DNA of 64,000 bases from Acinetobacter colistiniresistens (GCF_000413935.1 NZ_KE340383.1:62001-126000), one strand, 5' to 3'; counted from the first letter of the stretch, positions 1 to 9,686 are shown. The notes: a model not told the origin generated them from the sequence alone. Numbers and translations are program-made.

Positions 1-731
1 CTGCTACAACCCGAAGATGATGAAGATGACTGAGCCTGCAGATAGTGCATATAATCTTTGGTCATCAACTCAAGATCAAAATACTGGCCATCTTGCCAAT
101 TTAAAACCTGATCAACCGCAAAAAGTCGTGGCAATAACAGGGTATTTCTAGGCTGATAAGCATGCAGACCACAACTGACTCGCCATGCTTCAAAAAATTG
201 TTGGGTCTGCTGTTTTGGGGTTGTGCTACTGTCATTGGGTTGATGATGTAAAGGTCGGCCTAATGTTTGCTTACATAAGTCCTGATATTGTTTTGGAAAT
301 TCCAGCATGACGTGCCACAAGGCATCAACTGCATGTGAAGGCATGGCATAGGCCTGCTTTCGAATCACATGCAAAGCTAAATAATCCTTAAAACCGGCCT
401 CGACCAATTGTCGTTGCTTGAGGCTCACCTCTGGATAACGAAATCTAAATCTTTCCCAGAACACAGGATCAAATTTGAATTGATCAATCTTTTGTAATTT
501 TTTAGATTTGGAACGTGCAATCAAGGCAAGATTCAGCACAATCACTGTCCACATGAAGGGCAAGATGACCCAAGCGCTAAAAAACTGTTGCTGCCAACTG
601 TACGTGAAGATCAACAACAAGATCGGAACAGCAATCCATCTGGTTTTGATCATCGGCTGCTGCCGTTTTAACTGTAATAATCCATCCAGCAAGCGAGCCG
701 TCTGCACGTTCTGATTTATTGTTATTTGCAT
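1..731 (-). CDS. Partial glycine-rich-domain-like (GRDP) membrane protein
   Basis: The reading frame starts at an ATG at 731 and runs off the left edge without a stop, giving about 243 residues. Residues ~30-75 hold two hydrophobic stretches that look like membrane segments. Around residue 140 the frame reads AVDALWHVMLEFP, followed by a Tyr, a Cys and a His-His pair. This pattern matches the conserved core of the bacterial GRDP-like family (VD..WH....P..Y..C..). The last visible residues are serine-rich with a cysteine (SSSSSSGCSS), and such proteins often end in a Gly/Ser/Cys-rich tail, which here would lie outside the window. Function is unknown. The family call rests on a remembered motif. 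Confidence 0.6.
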   Translation of the reverse strand, partial: MQITINQNVQTARLLDGLLQLKRQQPMIKTRWIAVPILLLIFTYSWQQQFFSAWVILPFMWTVIVLNLALIARSKSKKLQKIDQFKFDPVFWERFRFRYPEVSLKQRQLVEAGFKDYLALHVIRKQAYAMPSHAVDALWHVMLEFPKQYQDLCKQTLGRPLHHQPNDSSTTPKQQTQQFFEAWRVSCGLHAYQPRNTLLLPRLFAVDQVLNWQDGQYFDLELMTKDYMHYLQAQSSSSSSGCS

Positions 732-830
732 GCTTTAATCTTAAAAATGAAAGATGACCATCATATGACAAAAAAGCGGTCTTTTCAGGAGCATCATTTG
801 TTATACCCACAGGTAGGCTTGCAGCGATAC

Positions 831-2261
831 TTAAAGATCTTGGGCAAGCTGAATCTTTGCATCTGCAATTGCATTCATAAACTGCTGATAATCATTTAAA
901 TTACGCTTGGCAGACTGAGTTGCATAATCCTGCAAGATCTGGGTAATAGTATTCCCTTCCCCTAAATAGCCCTTCAATACATCGACATTACCTGCTTTGG
1001 CATGCGCATGAGCCAGCGCAAGACCGCAGCTATCGGCATATTCATAGAAAAATGCTTCATCCATCCCAGACAAATCAATCGAAATCTTCATATCTCGTAG
1101 TTGACGCACCAGATAATGCTGCTGTCCTTCTGTTGAAAAACCTAAGAAGATATCACTTGCCGCCTGCATCAGTTGCTGCCCCCGTACAACCCGTTCACCT
1201 TCATGCACAACAGGGGCTGGAAAAAGCGGACTCAAAATCGAAGGCGTCGATTCCTTCATTTGCAAAATCAGCGGATCTCGATCTGCATCTTCAAATAGTG
1301 CAATCGCTGCACGTGTCCCAACACTGCCTACGCCCACCACCTTGAGTGCAACATCTGTCCGTTGGTAACGATCAAATAAAACTTGTCGATCATATTTTAA
1401 CGAATCACGATATAACTGAAAAAATGCATCTGCATGCTGACCAAACGGTTCATCTGCTTTGGGATGCCACAATAAGGGTTCATCATCAATAAAATGCCGG
1501 AATCCAGATTCACCCTCTTGCTGTGTCAATTTCGGTAATACCGAGGAACTATCACGAGAAGGTGCACTATTTACTTTCTTTTCTAGTTTTTTACGGACTT
1601 TTTGGTTTTCCGTTTTTTCTAATAAGGTTGTCGCATCAATGCGTTCATACCAGATTTGCACAGGAGATAAGGCAATTTGTTGATCCAGATGTGAGATATA
1701 CGCACTGATCATATTCTGAATGGCTTTCAAGCCTGAACTTTCCTGCAAACCAATCTCTTTTGCCGCAATCACCAGACTGGTCACCAGACGTTTTAAATCC
1801 CATTCAAACGGTGCAACCAAAGTTTCATCAAAATCATTAATACCGAATAACAGATTACGCTCTGGGCTGGCAAAACCACCAAAATTACTTAAATGGCAGT
1901 CACCACAAATTTGCTGGAATAAGCCAGAATTATAGGGTTCCCATGCCTGATCAAACAGCATGAGTGCAGGCATTCCCCGATAAAAAGTAAAGGGCGAGAC
2001 ACTCATCCGTTTGGCACGAATCGGTTTAAGTTTCTCTAAACGTCCCTGATTACTCCAGTCATAAATGGTGAGTGCCGTAATTGCTTTGGGGCGTTGAGAC
2101 AATTGTGCCAGTTGTTCTCGCGGGATCTTTTTACGTTGTGCTTTGCCTAAGGCCAAGCCTTCACTCTTGGTCAGTAATTTACCTTGATAACGATGTCTGG
2201 TTAAATCAATGCTCTGTTCAGTCCAGAGTTGTTTGGGTAATTCAATGCGTTGTTCTGCCAT
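831..2261 (-). CDS. DUF2252 family protein (kinase-like fold predicted)
   Basis: A 476-residue protein recognised as DUF2252. An N-terminal segment around residues 65-95 reads RMSVSPFTFYRG, typical of the family. It is followed by GDCHLSNFGGF and then FGINDFDET and PFEWDLKRL. The GDCHLSN and INDFDE segments resemble the catalytic loop (HGDxHxxN) and metal-binding Asp of aminoglycoside-phosphotransferase-like kinases. A phosphotransferase activity is therefore plausible, but no substrate is known. The start follows a GAGAGCG ribosome-binding stretch. It sits 99 bp downstream of the GRDP-like gene on the same strand. The family is confident; the function is inference. Confidence 0.8.
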   Translation of the reverse strand: MAEQRIELPKQLWTEQSIDLTRHRYQGKLLTKSEGLALGKAQRKKIPREQLAQLSQRPKAITALTIYDWSNQGRLEKLKPIRAKRMSVSPFTFYRGMPALMLFDQAWEPYNSGLFQQICGDCHLSNFGGFASPERNLLFGINDFDETLVAPFEWDLKRLVTSLVIAAKEIGLQESSGLKAIQNMISAYISHLDQQIALSPVQIWYERIDATTLLEKTENQKVRKKLEKKVNSAPSRDSSSVLPKLTQQEGESGFRHFIDDEPLLWHPKADEPFGQHADAFFQLYRDSLKYDRQVLFDRYQRTDVALKVVGVGSVGTRAAIALFEDADRDPLILQMKESTPSILSPLFPAPVVHEGERVVRGQQLMQAASDIFLGFSTEGQQHYLVRQLRDMKISIDLSGMDEAFFYEYADSCGLALAHAHAKAGNVDVLKGYLGEGNTITQILQDYATQSAKRNLNDYQQFMNAIADAKIQLAQDL

Positions 2262-2397
2262 ATCACGCTCTCAATCTATTCGTTAATATTTTCTATATTT
2301 GTCTAAAATATAATAGGTCATTCAATATTTTTTATTGTTGTTGATAAATAGCCAAATATCCCGTTACTCAGGCGATATTTGGCATTAATGCATCAGC

Positions 2398-3048
2398 TTA
2401 TATTGACCAGTCTTGAATCTGCCAAGCTTGCGCTTGCGCCAGTTTTTCCAGACGGTCATCTGGATTGACTGCGATCGCATGCGTCGCATATTCAAGCAAG
2501 AAACGATCATTGATTGAATCCGAGTACGCCCATGACTCGTTCACGGTTCGTCCAGCCAACCATTGATCCAAACGTGCGAGCTTGCCCTGTTGGTAGCAAG
2601 GAATACCTGCCACCTTTCCAGTATACTGTCCATCCAGCACTTCAGCACTGGTGGCAATAATCTCGGTAATCCCAAACTCTCGGAAAATCGGTGCGGTAAT
2701 AAAATCGCTGGTGGCGGTTATGCCCACAATCGCATGGCCAAGATCCTGATGCTTTTTAATCGCATCGAAGCCTTTGGGGCGCATTTGTGGTCGAATCACC
2801 TTCTGCATAAATAACTGATGTAACTCAGTTAAATAAGTATTATCGTGCTGAGTGAGAAATTCAAATACAAATTCATTATAGGCGATCGGGTCGAGCTGGC
2901 CAGCTTTATAATCTTCATAAAACTTGTCGTTCATTTGGCGATGATGAACTGGATCAACCAAAGCTTCATTGACCAAAAACTCTCCCCATGAATGGTCAGA
3001 ATCGGTATTTAACAGCGTATGATCTAAATCAAACAAAGCCAATTGCAT
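2398..3048 (-). CDS. HAD-IB family phosphatase (SerB-like)
   Basis: A 216-residue haloacid-dehalogenase hydrolase. The N-terminal nucleophile motif is LFDLDHTLLNTDSD, motif II is in GITATSDFI, and the late acidic motif is in AYSDSINDRFLL. The order and the helical cap right after motif I fit subfamily IB, which contains phosphoserine phosphatase-like enzymes acting on small phosphate monoesters. The exact substrate cannot be read from the sequence. It is transcribed divergently from rppH, with 184 bp between the two start codons. Confidence 0.8.
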   Translation of the reverse strand: MQLALFDLDHTLLNTDSDHSWGEFLVNEALVDPVHHRQMNDKFYEDYKAGQLDPIAYNEFVFEFLTQHDNTYLTELHQLFMQKVIRPQMRPKGFDAIKKHQDLGHAIVGITATSDFITAPIFREFGITEIIATSAEVLDGQYTGKVAGIPCYQQGKLARLDQWLAGRTVNESWAYSDSINDRFLLEYATHAIAVNPDDRLEKLAQAQAWQIQDWSI

Positions 3049-3232
3049 AGAATTTCTCGTTTAAACTGAAAATTAAGAAAAAAAATGTAAATCTATCTCC
3101 GCTAGTCGATAGAAATTCGTTAAGATCATAGCAATTTTTAAACATTTTACTTTGACCTTTTTCGAGTTGGACAAGAAGAGTGACTGTCCCCGAGATCAAA
3201 GTCAACGATACAGACAAAATTTAGGTAGCCAA

Positions 3233-3709
3233 ATGATCGACTCAGAAGGTTTCCGACCCAACGTCGGGATCATTTTGGCAAACGATGATGGACAAGTTTT
3301 ATGGGCAAAGCGCATTGGTCACAATGCTTGGCAATTTCCACAAGGAGGGATCCAATTTGGTGAAACCCCTGAACAGGCACTTTTTCGTGAACTGAGAGAA
3401 GAAGTCGGTTTATTGCCCGAACACGTCCAAATTATAGCGCAAACAAAAGGTTGGCTGCGTTATCGTTTGCCGCATCGGTACATTCGGTCAGATTCAGATC
3501 CGGTATGTATTGGACAAAAGCAAAAATGGTTTTTACTGAAGTTAACGGCATCGCCCCATCATATTCAGTTAAACCTGTCAGACCCACCCGAATTCGATGA
3601 ATGGCAATGGGTGAGTTACTGGTACCCATTGGGTCAAGTGGTCAACTTCAAACGTGATGTTTACCGTAAAGCCATGATGGAATTATGTTTACAATTACCT
3701 CAGCGTTAA
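3233..3709 (+). CDS. rppH: RNA pyrophosphohydrolase RppH
   Basis: Nudix hydrolase of 158 residues that removes pyrophosphate from the 5' end of triphosphorylated mRNA, which starts decay by RNase E. The N-terminus [14 protein letters not shown] is the RppH signature. The Nudix box lies at residues 38-60, with the conserved GGxxxGE start and RELREEVG end. The open frame extends upstream to 3152, but the family begins at this ATG, so the shorter form is chosen. It is followed 93 bp later by ptsP, the same order (nudH-ptsP) as in Escherichia coli. Confidence 0.95.
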   Translation: MIDSEGFRPNVGIILANDDGQVLWAKRIGHNAWQFPQGGIQFGETPEQALFRELREEVGLLPEHVQIIAQTKGWLRYRLPHRYIRSDSDPVCIGQKQKWFLLKLTASPHHIQLNLSDPPEFDEWQWVSYWYPLGQVVNFKRDVYRKAMMELCLQLPQR

Positions 3710-3711
3710 TT

Positions 3712-3748
3712 GTTGAAAAATCATCATTTTAAGCAATGATTTTTAACA
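3712..3748 (+). terminator. Weak hairpin between rppH and ptsP
   Basis: An AT-rich inverted repeat (3712-3724 with 3736-3747, one bulged base) lies just after the rppH stop. The stem is weak and the U-run is inside the stem, so it may only attenuate read-through into ptsP. Confidence 0.35.
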
Positions 3749-3802
3749 AGAGAGCTGTTATAACTAGGCCTATAACGATTCAATAAATTGGAGTAAACAT
3801 CC

Positions 3803-6097
3803 ATGTCAAACATGCAGCTCGACACCCTTAGACGCATTGTGCAAGAAATTAATGCGTCCGTCAGTTTGCATGAATCCTTGGACATTATGGTCAATCATGT
3901 GGCCGATGCCATGCATGTGGATGTTTGTTCTATTTATCTGTTGGACGAACGTAATCGCCGCTATGTTCTCATGGCGTCCAAAGGTTTAAAACCAGAAGCT
4001 GTCGGTAATGTCGCGTTAAATGTTGGCGAAGGTCTCGTTGGTTTGGTGGGGCAACGCGAAGAAATCGTTAACCTAGACAACGCCCCTAAACACGAACGCT
4101 TTGCCTACTTGCCTGAAACAGGTGAAGAGTTATTTAACTCGTTCCTAGGTGTCCCTGTGATGTACCGCCGTAAGGTGATGGGCGTGCTCGTCGTACAAAA
4201 TAAAGAATCCCAAGATTTTAGTGAAGCAGCTGAATCCTTTTTGGTCACACTCTGTGCCCAGCTTTCAGGTGTGATTGCACATGCCCATGCCGTGGGTAAT
4301 ATCGATGTCTTCCGTAAACCCACCACGGGTTCGACCTATAAAACATTCCAGGGTGTTTCAGGTGCAGGTGGGATTGCTTTAGGCCGTGCCATTGTGCTCT
4401 ATCCACCTGCTGATCTTGCTGCGATTCCAGATCGTGAGGCAGAAGACATCAGTGACGAATTAGATTTACTTGATCAGGCGATTGCGGCGGTTCGTTTGGA
4501 GATTCAGTCTTTAGACGAGAAAATGCAAGACTCCCTGATGTCGGAAGAACGTGCTTTATTCAGTGTCTTCCTTCGTATGCTGGATGAAAATGCCCTGCCA
4601 AGTGAAATTAAAGACCATATTCGTGCTGGCAGTTGGGCCCAAGGTGCCGTACGCAAAGTGATCGACAAACATGTGGTTCTGTTTGCACAAATGGAAGACG
4701 ATTACCTGCGTGAACGAGTCTCTGACCTCAAAGACCTCGGCCGCCGAATTTTGGCTTGCTTGCAAGAAAACGATACCAGTCACCGTGAACTGAGCCCAGA
4801 CAGTATTTTAATTGGTGAAGAAATCAGTACTGCGGCCTTGGTTGAATTGCCCGTGGATAATATTGCTGCGATTGTCACTTCGGAGGGCGCAGCCAACTCA
4901 CATATGGTCATTGTGGCACGTGCGCTGGGGATTCCAACCGTGGTGGGGGTAACCGAGTTACCCATCACCACACTGGATGATATCGAGATGATTGTGGATG
5001 CCTATCAAGGCCGTGTCTTCGTCAATCCACCACGCCGTTTACGCCAACGTTATAAAGAAGTGCAAAAAGAAGAAGAGCAAATCGCCAAAGATTTAAAGCA
5101 ATACGAAACCAAAGATGCGATTACCCCAGATGGCGTATCCATTCCGTTATTCGTCAATACAGGTTTGATGATTGATGTGGTGCGTGGCGTACAACGTGGT
5201 GCCAAAGGTGTAGGACTCTATCGTAGTGAAATTCCTTTTATGCTACGTGAACGCTTTCCTGGTGAAGAAGAACAACGTGCCATTTATCGTCAACAGCTCA
5301 GCCATTTTGCCAACAAACCTGTGATTATGCGTACCCTCGATATTGGTGCGGATAAAGATTTGCCTTATTTCAGTATTGAAGAGGAAAACTCGGCTTTGGG
5401 TTGGCGTGGCTTACGCTTTACCCTTGATCATCCTGAAATTTTCTCCGCACAAATTCGTGCCATGCTCAAAGCCAGTATTGGCCTAAATAATTTGCATATC
5501 TTATTGCCGATGGTCACCAGCGTCAGTGAAGTCGAAGAAGTGCTGTATCTGTTGGAACGTGACTGGATTGCAGTACAGGAAGAAGAACAGGTCAAAATCA
5601 CCAAACCAAAAATCGGCATCATGGTCGAGGTGCCTAGTGTGCTGTTACAGATCGATGAGTTTGCTGAATTGGTTGATTTTTTCTCGGTCGGCTCTAACGA
5701 TTTAACCCAGTATTTACTGGCAGTGGATCGTAATAACCCGCATGTGGCCAACGTCTATTCGCATTTCCATCCATCAATCTTACGCGCTTTAAAACGCTTA
5801 GTAGAAGACTGCCACATTCATCAGAAACCCGTCAGTGTCTGTGGTGAAATGGCAGGTGATCCGTTATCAGCAATCTTGTTGATGGCCATGGGCTTTAATA
5901 CCCTTTCCATGAGTTCGAGCAACATTCTCCGAGTCCGCAAAGCGATTTGCCATGTCCCGATGAGCGATGCCAAAAAACTATTGGATGATGTGCTACAGAT
6001 GAATAACCCGCTGGTCATTAAAAGTTGGCTGGAACATTATTTCAAAACGCACGGTCTAGCAGATATGGTCAAATCCAACCGTTTGGTGAGTGCATAA
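3803..6097 (+). CDS. ptsP: PEP-protein phosphotransferase PtsP (enzyme I-Ntr)
   Basis: A 764-residue enzyme I of the nitrogen phosphotransferase system. It takes phosphate from phosphoenolpyruvate and passes it to NPr and on to PtsN. Residues ~1-160 form a GAF sensor domain. The central part carries the phosphorylated histidine, His367, in ANSHMVIVAR. The C-terminal PEP-binding barrel contains GLYRSE and VGSNDLTQY, with the active-site Cys680 in SVCGEMAGD. All key residues are present and the length is normal. The start has the ribosome-binding site TTGGAG. A strong terminator follows at 6123. Confidence 0.95.
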   Translation: MSNMQLDTLRRIVQEINASVSLHESLDIMVNHVADAMHVDVCSIYLLDERNRRYVLMASKGLKPEAVGNVALNVGEGLVGLVGQREEIVNLDNAPKHERFAYLPETGEELFNSFLGVPVMYRRKVMGVLVVQNKESQDFSEAAESFLVTLCAQLSGVIAHAHAVGNIDVFRKPTTGSTYKTFQGVSGAGGIALGRAIVLYPPADLAAIPDREAEDISDELDLLDQAIAAVRLEIQSLDEKMQDSLMSEERALFSVFLRMLDENALPSEIKDHIRAGSWAQGAVRKVIDKHVVLFAQMEDDYLRERVSDLKDLGRRILACLQENDTSHRELSPDSILIGEEISTAALVELPVDNIAAIVTSEGAANSHMVIVARALGIPTVVGVTELPITTLDDIEMIVDAYQGRVFVNPPRRLRQRYKEVQKEEEQIAKDLKQYETKDAITPDGVSIPLFVNTGLMIDVVRGVQRGAKGVGLYRSEIPFMLRERFPGEEEQRAIYRQQLSHFANKPVIMRTLDIGADKDLPYFSIEEENSALGWRGLRFTLDHPEIFSAQIRAMLKASIGLNNLHILLPMVTSVSEVEEVLYLLERDWIAVQEEEQVKITKPKIGIMVEVPSVLLQIDEFAELVDFFSVGSNDLTQYLLAVDRNNPHVANVYSHFHPSILRALKRLVEDCHIHQKPVSVCGEMAGDPLSAILLMAMGFNTLSMSSSNILRVRKAICHVPMSDAKKLLDDVLQMNNPLVIKSWLEHYFKTHGLADMVKSNRLVSA

Positions 6098-6122
6098 AAC
6101 ATCAAGCATTCAAATACAAAAA

Positions 6123-6154
6123 GAGCGATTATTTTTAAATAATCGCTCTTTTTT
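6123..6154 (+). terminator. Rho-independent terminator after ptsP (bidirectional)
   Basis: A perfect 12-bp stem (6123-6134 with 6137-6148) with a 2-base centre is followed by six T. A-runs on the other side let it serve the convergent lipoprotein gene too. Confidence 0.85.
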
Positions 6155-6168
6155 ACGGGGCTGATTTA

Positions 6169-6618
6169 TTATTTTAAATAGATCTGCTGTTTGCTACGAC
6201 CTGGCGTAACGCTCGGGAATTTACGATCATAATCAATCACAATCGCATCTTTACCCGTTAAGTTTTTAGCATCCGATTCCCAAGTCACATAATAGCTAAT
6301 TTCGGCATCATCACGTACAGGGGGCTGAATGCGCTGACGGTGATCCGCTGGAATGGTAAATTCCACTGAAAATGGCACTTGCGACACTTGCACTTTCTTT
6401 TTCTCGATCAGGGTCGCCGGGACATCCGCCATCCGTTTTTCTACGGCGTATAAACTCACAGTACCCTGCTGTTGTGCCACCTGATGTGTACTTGGGCCAA
6501 TAAACTCAACATTCAATGTTTGTGAAGCATGTGCTTTGCTGTGATCGTTATGAGACATCGATGTACAACCTGCGAGAACTGTTAAGGATAACCCGAAGCC
6601 CAAAGCTAACTTTTTCAT
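6169..6618 (-). CDS. Putative lipoprotein, possibly YbaY-like
   Basis: A 149-residue exported lipoprotein. A short basic N-terminus is followed by a hydrophobic core and a lipobox LAGC, with Cys17 as the predicted lipidated residue. The mature part has alternating beta-like segments with a VSLYAVE start and a PFSVEFTIPAD segment. This layout resembles the YbaY (META/secretin-pilotin-like) lipoproteins, but the match is from memory and weak. Function unknown. It converges with ptsP and has no close partner on its own strand. Confidence 0.7.
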   Translation of the reverse strand: MKKLALGFGLSLTVLAGCTSMSHNDHSKAHASQTLNVEFIGPSTHQVAQQQGTVSLYAVEKRMADVPATLIEKKKVQVSQVPFSVEFTIPADHRQRIQPPVRDDAEISYYVTWESDAKNLTGKDAIVIDYDRKFPSVTPGRSKQQIYLK

Positions 6619-7228
6619 TGTTTTAATCTCTTAGATAAAGATATGCCCAAAATAGCATAACAAATGCTGAAATTCTGATGACTTACATATCTCCTACTGA
6701 GTCTCATTTTTTTGAAAAAACAATTTAACTACGGACGATTGCATCTATTTTGCCACAGCGCCCACCGCCATTAATCATACATAAAAAACCATTAGAATTA
6801 CCCATACGGGTCTTTTTACATAACTCCAACATGCAAAATAGGCATACTTCAGGAAAACCATTGTTTTTTATTTTGCCGAATTCAATCGCCTTTTCATACC
6901 TAAGCAAATCTGAGTAATACAGTAAGTCTTTATCTTTTATCTTTTTTTAACAATTTTCATATCCACAAAAACCCAACTCATGTTTAAGATTTAGTCAGCT
7001 TCAATCGAATAAAGCATTTATGACATCAACTTTAATCCATTGGAAAAAAAGCTTTCATCAACCTAGAGTAAAAATACAAAGGATGTGAACTCAATCATTG
7101 TAAATCGCACTTAGGCATCTGAAGTTTCGATACCCAATTTACATATGAGCCAGTTAAACATTCATATCTTTGAACGGTCAAACAATTGAGGTGACCTAGC
7201 TCACAGGTCATCTTGATGGAGATAGAAC
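6619..7228. other. 610-bp intergenic region with a doubtful Cys-rich frame
   Basis: AT-rich gap between the divergent lipoprotein and catalase genes. On the minus strand a frame stays open over 6725-6945 and encodes a Cys-rich tail (CLFCMLELCKK and GGGRCGKI). It has no ATG near its 5' end, only a TTG at 6907. An upstream ATG at 6960 is in another frame, separated by a run of seven A. A frameshifted small gene or a remnant is possible; chance is also possible. The catalase-proximal part holds an inverted repeat listed separately. Confidence 0.3.
7192..7210 (+). promoter_or_regulatory. Inverted repeat just upstream of the catalase start
   Basis: TGACCT (7192-7197) and AGGTCA (7205-7210) form a 6-bp inverted repeat with a 7-base centre. 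It ends 18 bases before the catalase ATG, close to its GGAG ribosome-binding site. It could be an operator or a leader hairpin. No regulator is identified. Confidence 0.35.
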
Positions 7229-8749
7229 ATGAGCCAAGACGATAAAAAATGTCCTTATAGCCACTTAACTACTGATTTTGGTGCTCCTGTCGTTGATAAC
7301 CAAAACAGTATGACAGCTGGTGCAAGAGGGCCCTTATTAGCCCAGGATTTATGGCTAAACGAAAAACTTGCTAACTTTGTCCGTGAGGTCATTCCAGAGC
7401 GTCGTATGCACGCCAAAGGTTCAGGTGCATTTGGTACTTTCACGGTCACTCATGATATTACTCAATATACCCGTGCCAAAATCTTTAGCGAGATTGGCAA
7501 AAAAACTGAAATGTTTGCACGTTTTACTACGGTTGCAGGTGAACGTGGAGCGGCAGATGCGGAACGTGATATTCGTGGTTTTGCTTTAAAATTCTATACC
7601 GAAGAAGGTAACTGGGATATGGTGGGCAATAATACCCCTGTATTCTTCTTACGTGATCCACGTAAATTTCCCGATTTAAACAAAGCGGTAAAACGCGACC
7701 CTAAAACCAATATGCGTAGTGCAACCAACAACTGGGATTTCTGGACCTTACTGCCTGAAGCTTTACACCAAGTCACGATCGTGATGTCTGATCGTGGTAT
7801 CCCTTCAAGCTACCGCCATATGCATGGCTTCAGTAGTCACACTTATAGTTTCATTAATGCAGCCAATGAGCGTTTCTGGGTCAAATTCCACTTCAGAACT
7901 CAGCAAGGCATTCAAAATCTGACAGATGCTGAAGCAGGTGAACTGGTCGGCCAAGATCGCGAAAGTCATCAACGTGATTTATTCGATGCAATTGAGCGCA
8001 AAGATTATCCAAAATGGACACTTTGCGTACAGATCATGCCAGAACAAGATGCAGAGAAAGTTCCATATCACCCATTTGATTTAACCAAAGTTTGGCCACA
8101 TGGTGACTATCCATTGATTGAAGTTGGTGAGTTTGAGTTAAACCGCAATCCTGAAAACTTCTTCCTTGATGTTGAGCAATCTGCTTTCGCACCAAGTAAT
8201 CTGGTGCCAGGTATCAGTGCTTCACCAGACCGGATGTTACAGGCCCGTTTGTTTAACTACTCCGATGCACAACGCTACCGCTTAGGTGTGAACTACCAGC
8301 AAATTCCGGTCAATGCTGCACGCTGTCCTGTACACAGTAATCACCGTGATGGCCAAGGCCGTATCGATGCCAACTATGGCGGTTTACCGCATTATGAACC
8401 CAACAGCTTTGGCCAATGGCAAGAGCAGCCTCAGTACAAAGAGCCTCCATTGAAAATCAATGGCGATGCAGATTTCTGGGATTATCGTGAAGATGACAAC
8501 GATTACTTTAGTCAACCACGCGCCCTGTTCGAGTTGATGACCCCTGAACAGCAAGATGCGTTATTTGGCAATACTGCACGCGCCATGGGTGATGCTTTGG
8601 ACTTCATCAAGTATCGTCATATCCGCAACTGCTATGCTTGCCACCCTGCTTATGGAGAAGGTGTTGCAAAAGCACTCGGTCTTACTGTTGCAGATGCTCA
8701 GGCAGCACGTGAAAGTGATCCAGCACGTCACTTACCCAGCTTTCTCTAA
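7229..8749 (+). CDS. katA: Monofunctional heme catalase
   Basis: Catalase of 506 residues that splits hydrogen peroxide to water and oxygen in the cytoplasm. The distal catalytic His61 is in [11 protein letters not shown], the catalytic Asn is in [10 protein letters not shown], and the proximal heme-ligand Tyr344 is in [14 protein letters not shown]. The length fits small-subunit catalases without the C-terminal flavodoxin-like domain of KatE-type enzymes. A GGAG site precedes the start. A strong terminator follows, so it is a single-gene unit. The symbol is by family; the KatA/KatE naming in this genus is not settled here. Confidence 0.93.
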   Translation: MSQDDKKCPYSHLTTDFGAPVVDNQNSMTAGARGPLLAQDLWLNEKLANFVREVIPERRMHAKGSGAFGTFTVTHDITQYTRAKIFSEIGKKTEMFARFTTVAGERGAADAERDIRGFALKFYTEEGNWDMVGNNTPVFFLRDPRKFPDLNKAVKRDPKTNMRSATNNWDFWTLLPEALHQVTIVMSDRGIPSSYRHMHGFSSHTYSFINAANERFWVKFHFRTQQGIQNLTDAEAGELVGQDRESHQRDLFDAIERKDYPKWTLCVQIMPEQDAEKVPYHPFDLTKVWPHGDYPLIEVGEFELNRNPENFFLDVEQSAFAPSNLVPGISASPDRMLQARLFNYSDAQRYRLGVNYQQIPVNAARCPVHSNHRDGQGRIDANYGGLPHYEPNSFGQWQEQPQYKEPPLKINGDADFWDYREDDNDYFSQPRALFELMTPEQQDALFGNTARAMGDALDFIKYRHIRNCYACHPAYGEGVAKALGLTVADAQAARESDPARHLPSFL

Positions 8750-8767
8750 GCGTTAAAATGCTAAAAC

Positions 8768-8793
8768 AAAAGCCATCCTCGGATGGCTTTTTT
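8768..8793 (+). terminator. Rho-independent terminator after catalase
   Basis: The stem AAAAGCCATC/GATGGCTTTT closes over a CTCG loop and ends in a T-run. Confidence 0.9.
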
Positions 8794-8841
8794 AATGCCG
8801 TTAGGTGACAATTTATTTAATCTCCTATTAGAAAAATAACC

Positions 8842-9282
8842 ATGTCAAAACCATTACAGCAACTGATTCAAAGCCATAGCATCATCCTGTTCGATGCAGT
8901 GTGGGTACTCTGTTCTGCTTGGGCAGATTTTATGATCAGGCATGATCAACACTGCCAATTCAAATTGGTGTCGGTACAATCCAATTTAGGACAACAGCTC
9001 CTTGCCTATTGCCATCTTCCTACTGATCATTTTGAAACGATGGTTTTATTGGAAAATGGTCAATGCTATACCGAATCAACTGCTTTTCTCCGTATCATTC
9101 GGCGCCTCGATTTTCCCTATTCCAGTTTGAGACATGCCCGTCTTGTGCCTAAAACCATCCGAGATTTTGCTTATCGCTGTGTCGCATTAAATCGTTATCG
9201 CCTTTTTGGTAAAACTGAACAATGTTATGTGGTGACCCCAGATATTCAGCAGCATTTTCTCTTGGATGAGGTTGTCACATGA
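8842..9282 (+). CDS. DCC-family (DUF393) protein with altered active site
   Basis: A 146-residue protein of the DCC/DUF393 family, small thioredoxin-like proteins named for an N-terminal DxxCxxC motif. Here the motif is D18-A-V-W21-V-L-C24, so the first cysteine is replaced by tryptophan and only one remains. The downstream family pattern is kept (FLRIIRRLDFPYSSLR, then a YRCVALNRYRLFG helix). Redox exchange by a CxxC mechanism is therefore unlikely, unless the remaining cysteine acts alone. Its stop overlaps the start of the DoxX-like membrane gene by 4 bp, so the two are translationally coupled. Confidence 0.75.
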   Translation: MSKPLQQLIQSHSIILFDAVWVLCSAWADFMIRHDQHCQFKLVSVQSNLGQQLLAYCHLPTDHFETMVLLENGQCYTESTAFLRIIRRLDFPYSSLRHARLVPKTIRDFAYRCVALNRYRLFGKTEQCYVVTPDIQQHFLLDEVVT

Positions 9283-9686
9283 ACAGCGAAAAACAAACCA
9301 TTCAACAGATCTTAACGTTTTGTCAGTGGGTGATTGCCAGCCTTTGGATTTATCAGGGATTGATTCCCAAGTTAATTTTTCAGGTGCCAGATGAGCAATA
9401 TCTTTGGCAGCAACTCAATATCGCACCATCTTATATGGCATGGGTGATTTCACTTTCAGGTCTCGCCGAAATCATTTTTGGTAGTCTTTTTTTCTGGATC
9501 CAGCATAAAGATTTGCACTGGCTCAATATCATCAGCCTAATTGGCTTACTTATTTTGGTTTTACTGATTTATCCAGACAAGATCTATCAGGCATTCAATC
9601 CTGTTGTCATGAATATTGCGTTGGCAAGTCTTTCGGTGATTTCACTTCATTGTATTCAAGCACTACAACATGCTAAGCCCGAATAA
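9279..9686 (+). CDS. DoxX-like membrane protein
   Basis: A 135-residue protein with four hydrophobic segments (residues ~14-30, 52-72, 82-97 and 105-125) and the N-terminal WIYQGLIPKLIF pattern seen in DoxX-like small membrane proteins. It overlaps the DCC-family gene by 4 bp (ATGA). DCC and DoxX-like genes are often neighbours, sometimes fused, which supports a joint but undefined membrane redox role. Its 3' end overlaps the convergent metallo-hydrolase gene by 14 bp. Confidence 0.7.
   Translation: MNSEKQTIQQILTFCQWVIASLWIYQGLIPKLIFQVPDEQYLWQQLNIAPSYMAWVISLSGLAEIIFGSLFFWIQHKDLHWLNIISLIGLLILVLLIYPDKIYQAFNPVVMNIALASLSVISLHCIQALQHAKPE

Noticed and set aside
577..810. Minus-strand 77-codon frame overlapping the start of the GRDP-like gene
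   Set aside because: It is out of frame with the recognisable GRDP-like protein and has no family resemblance.
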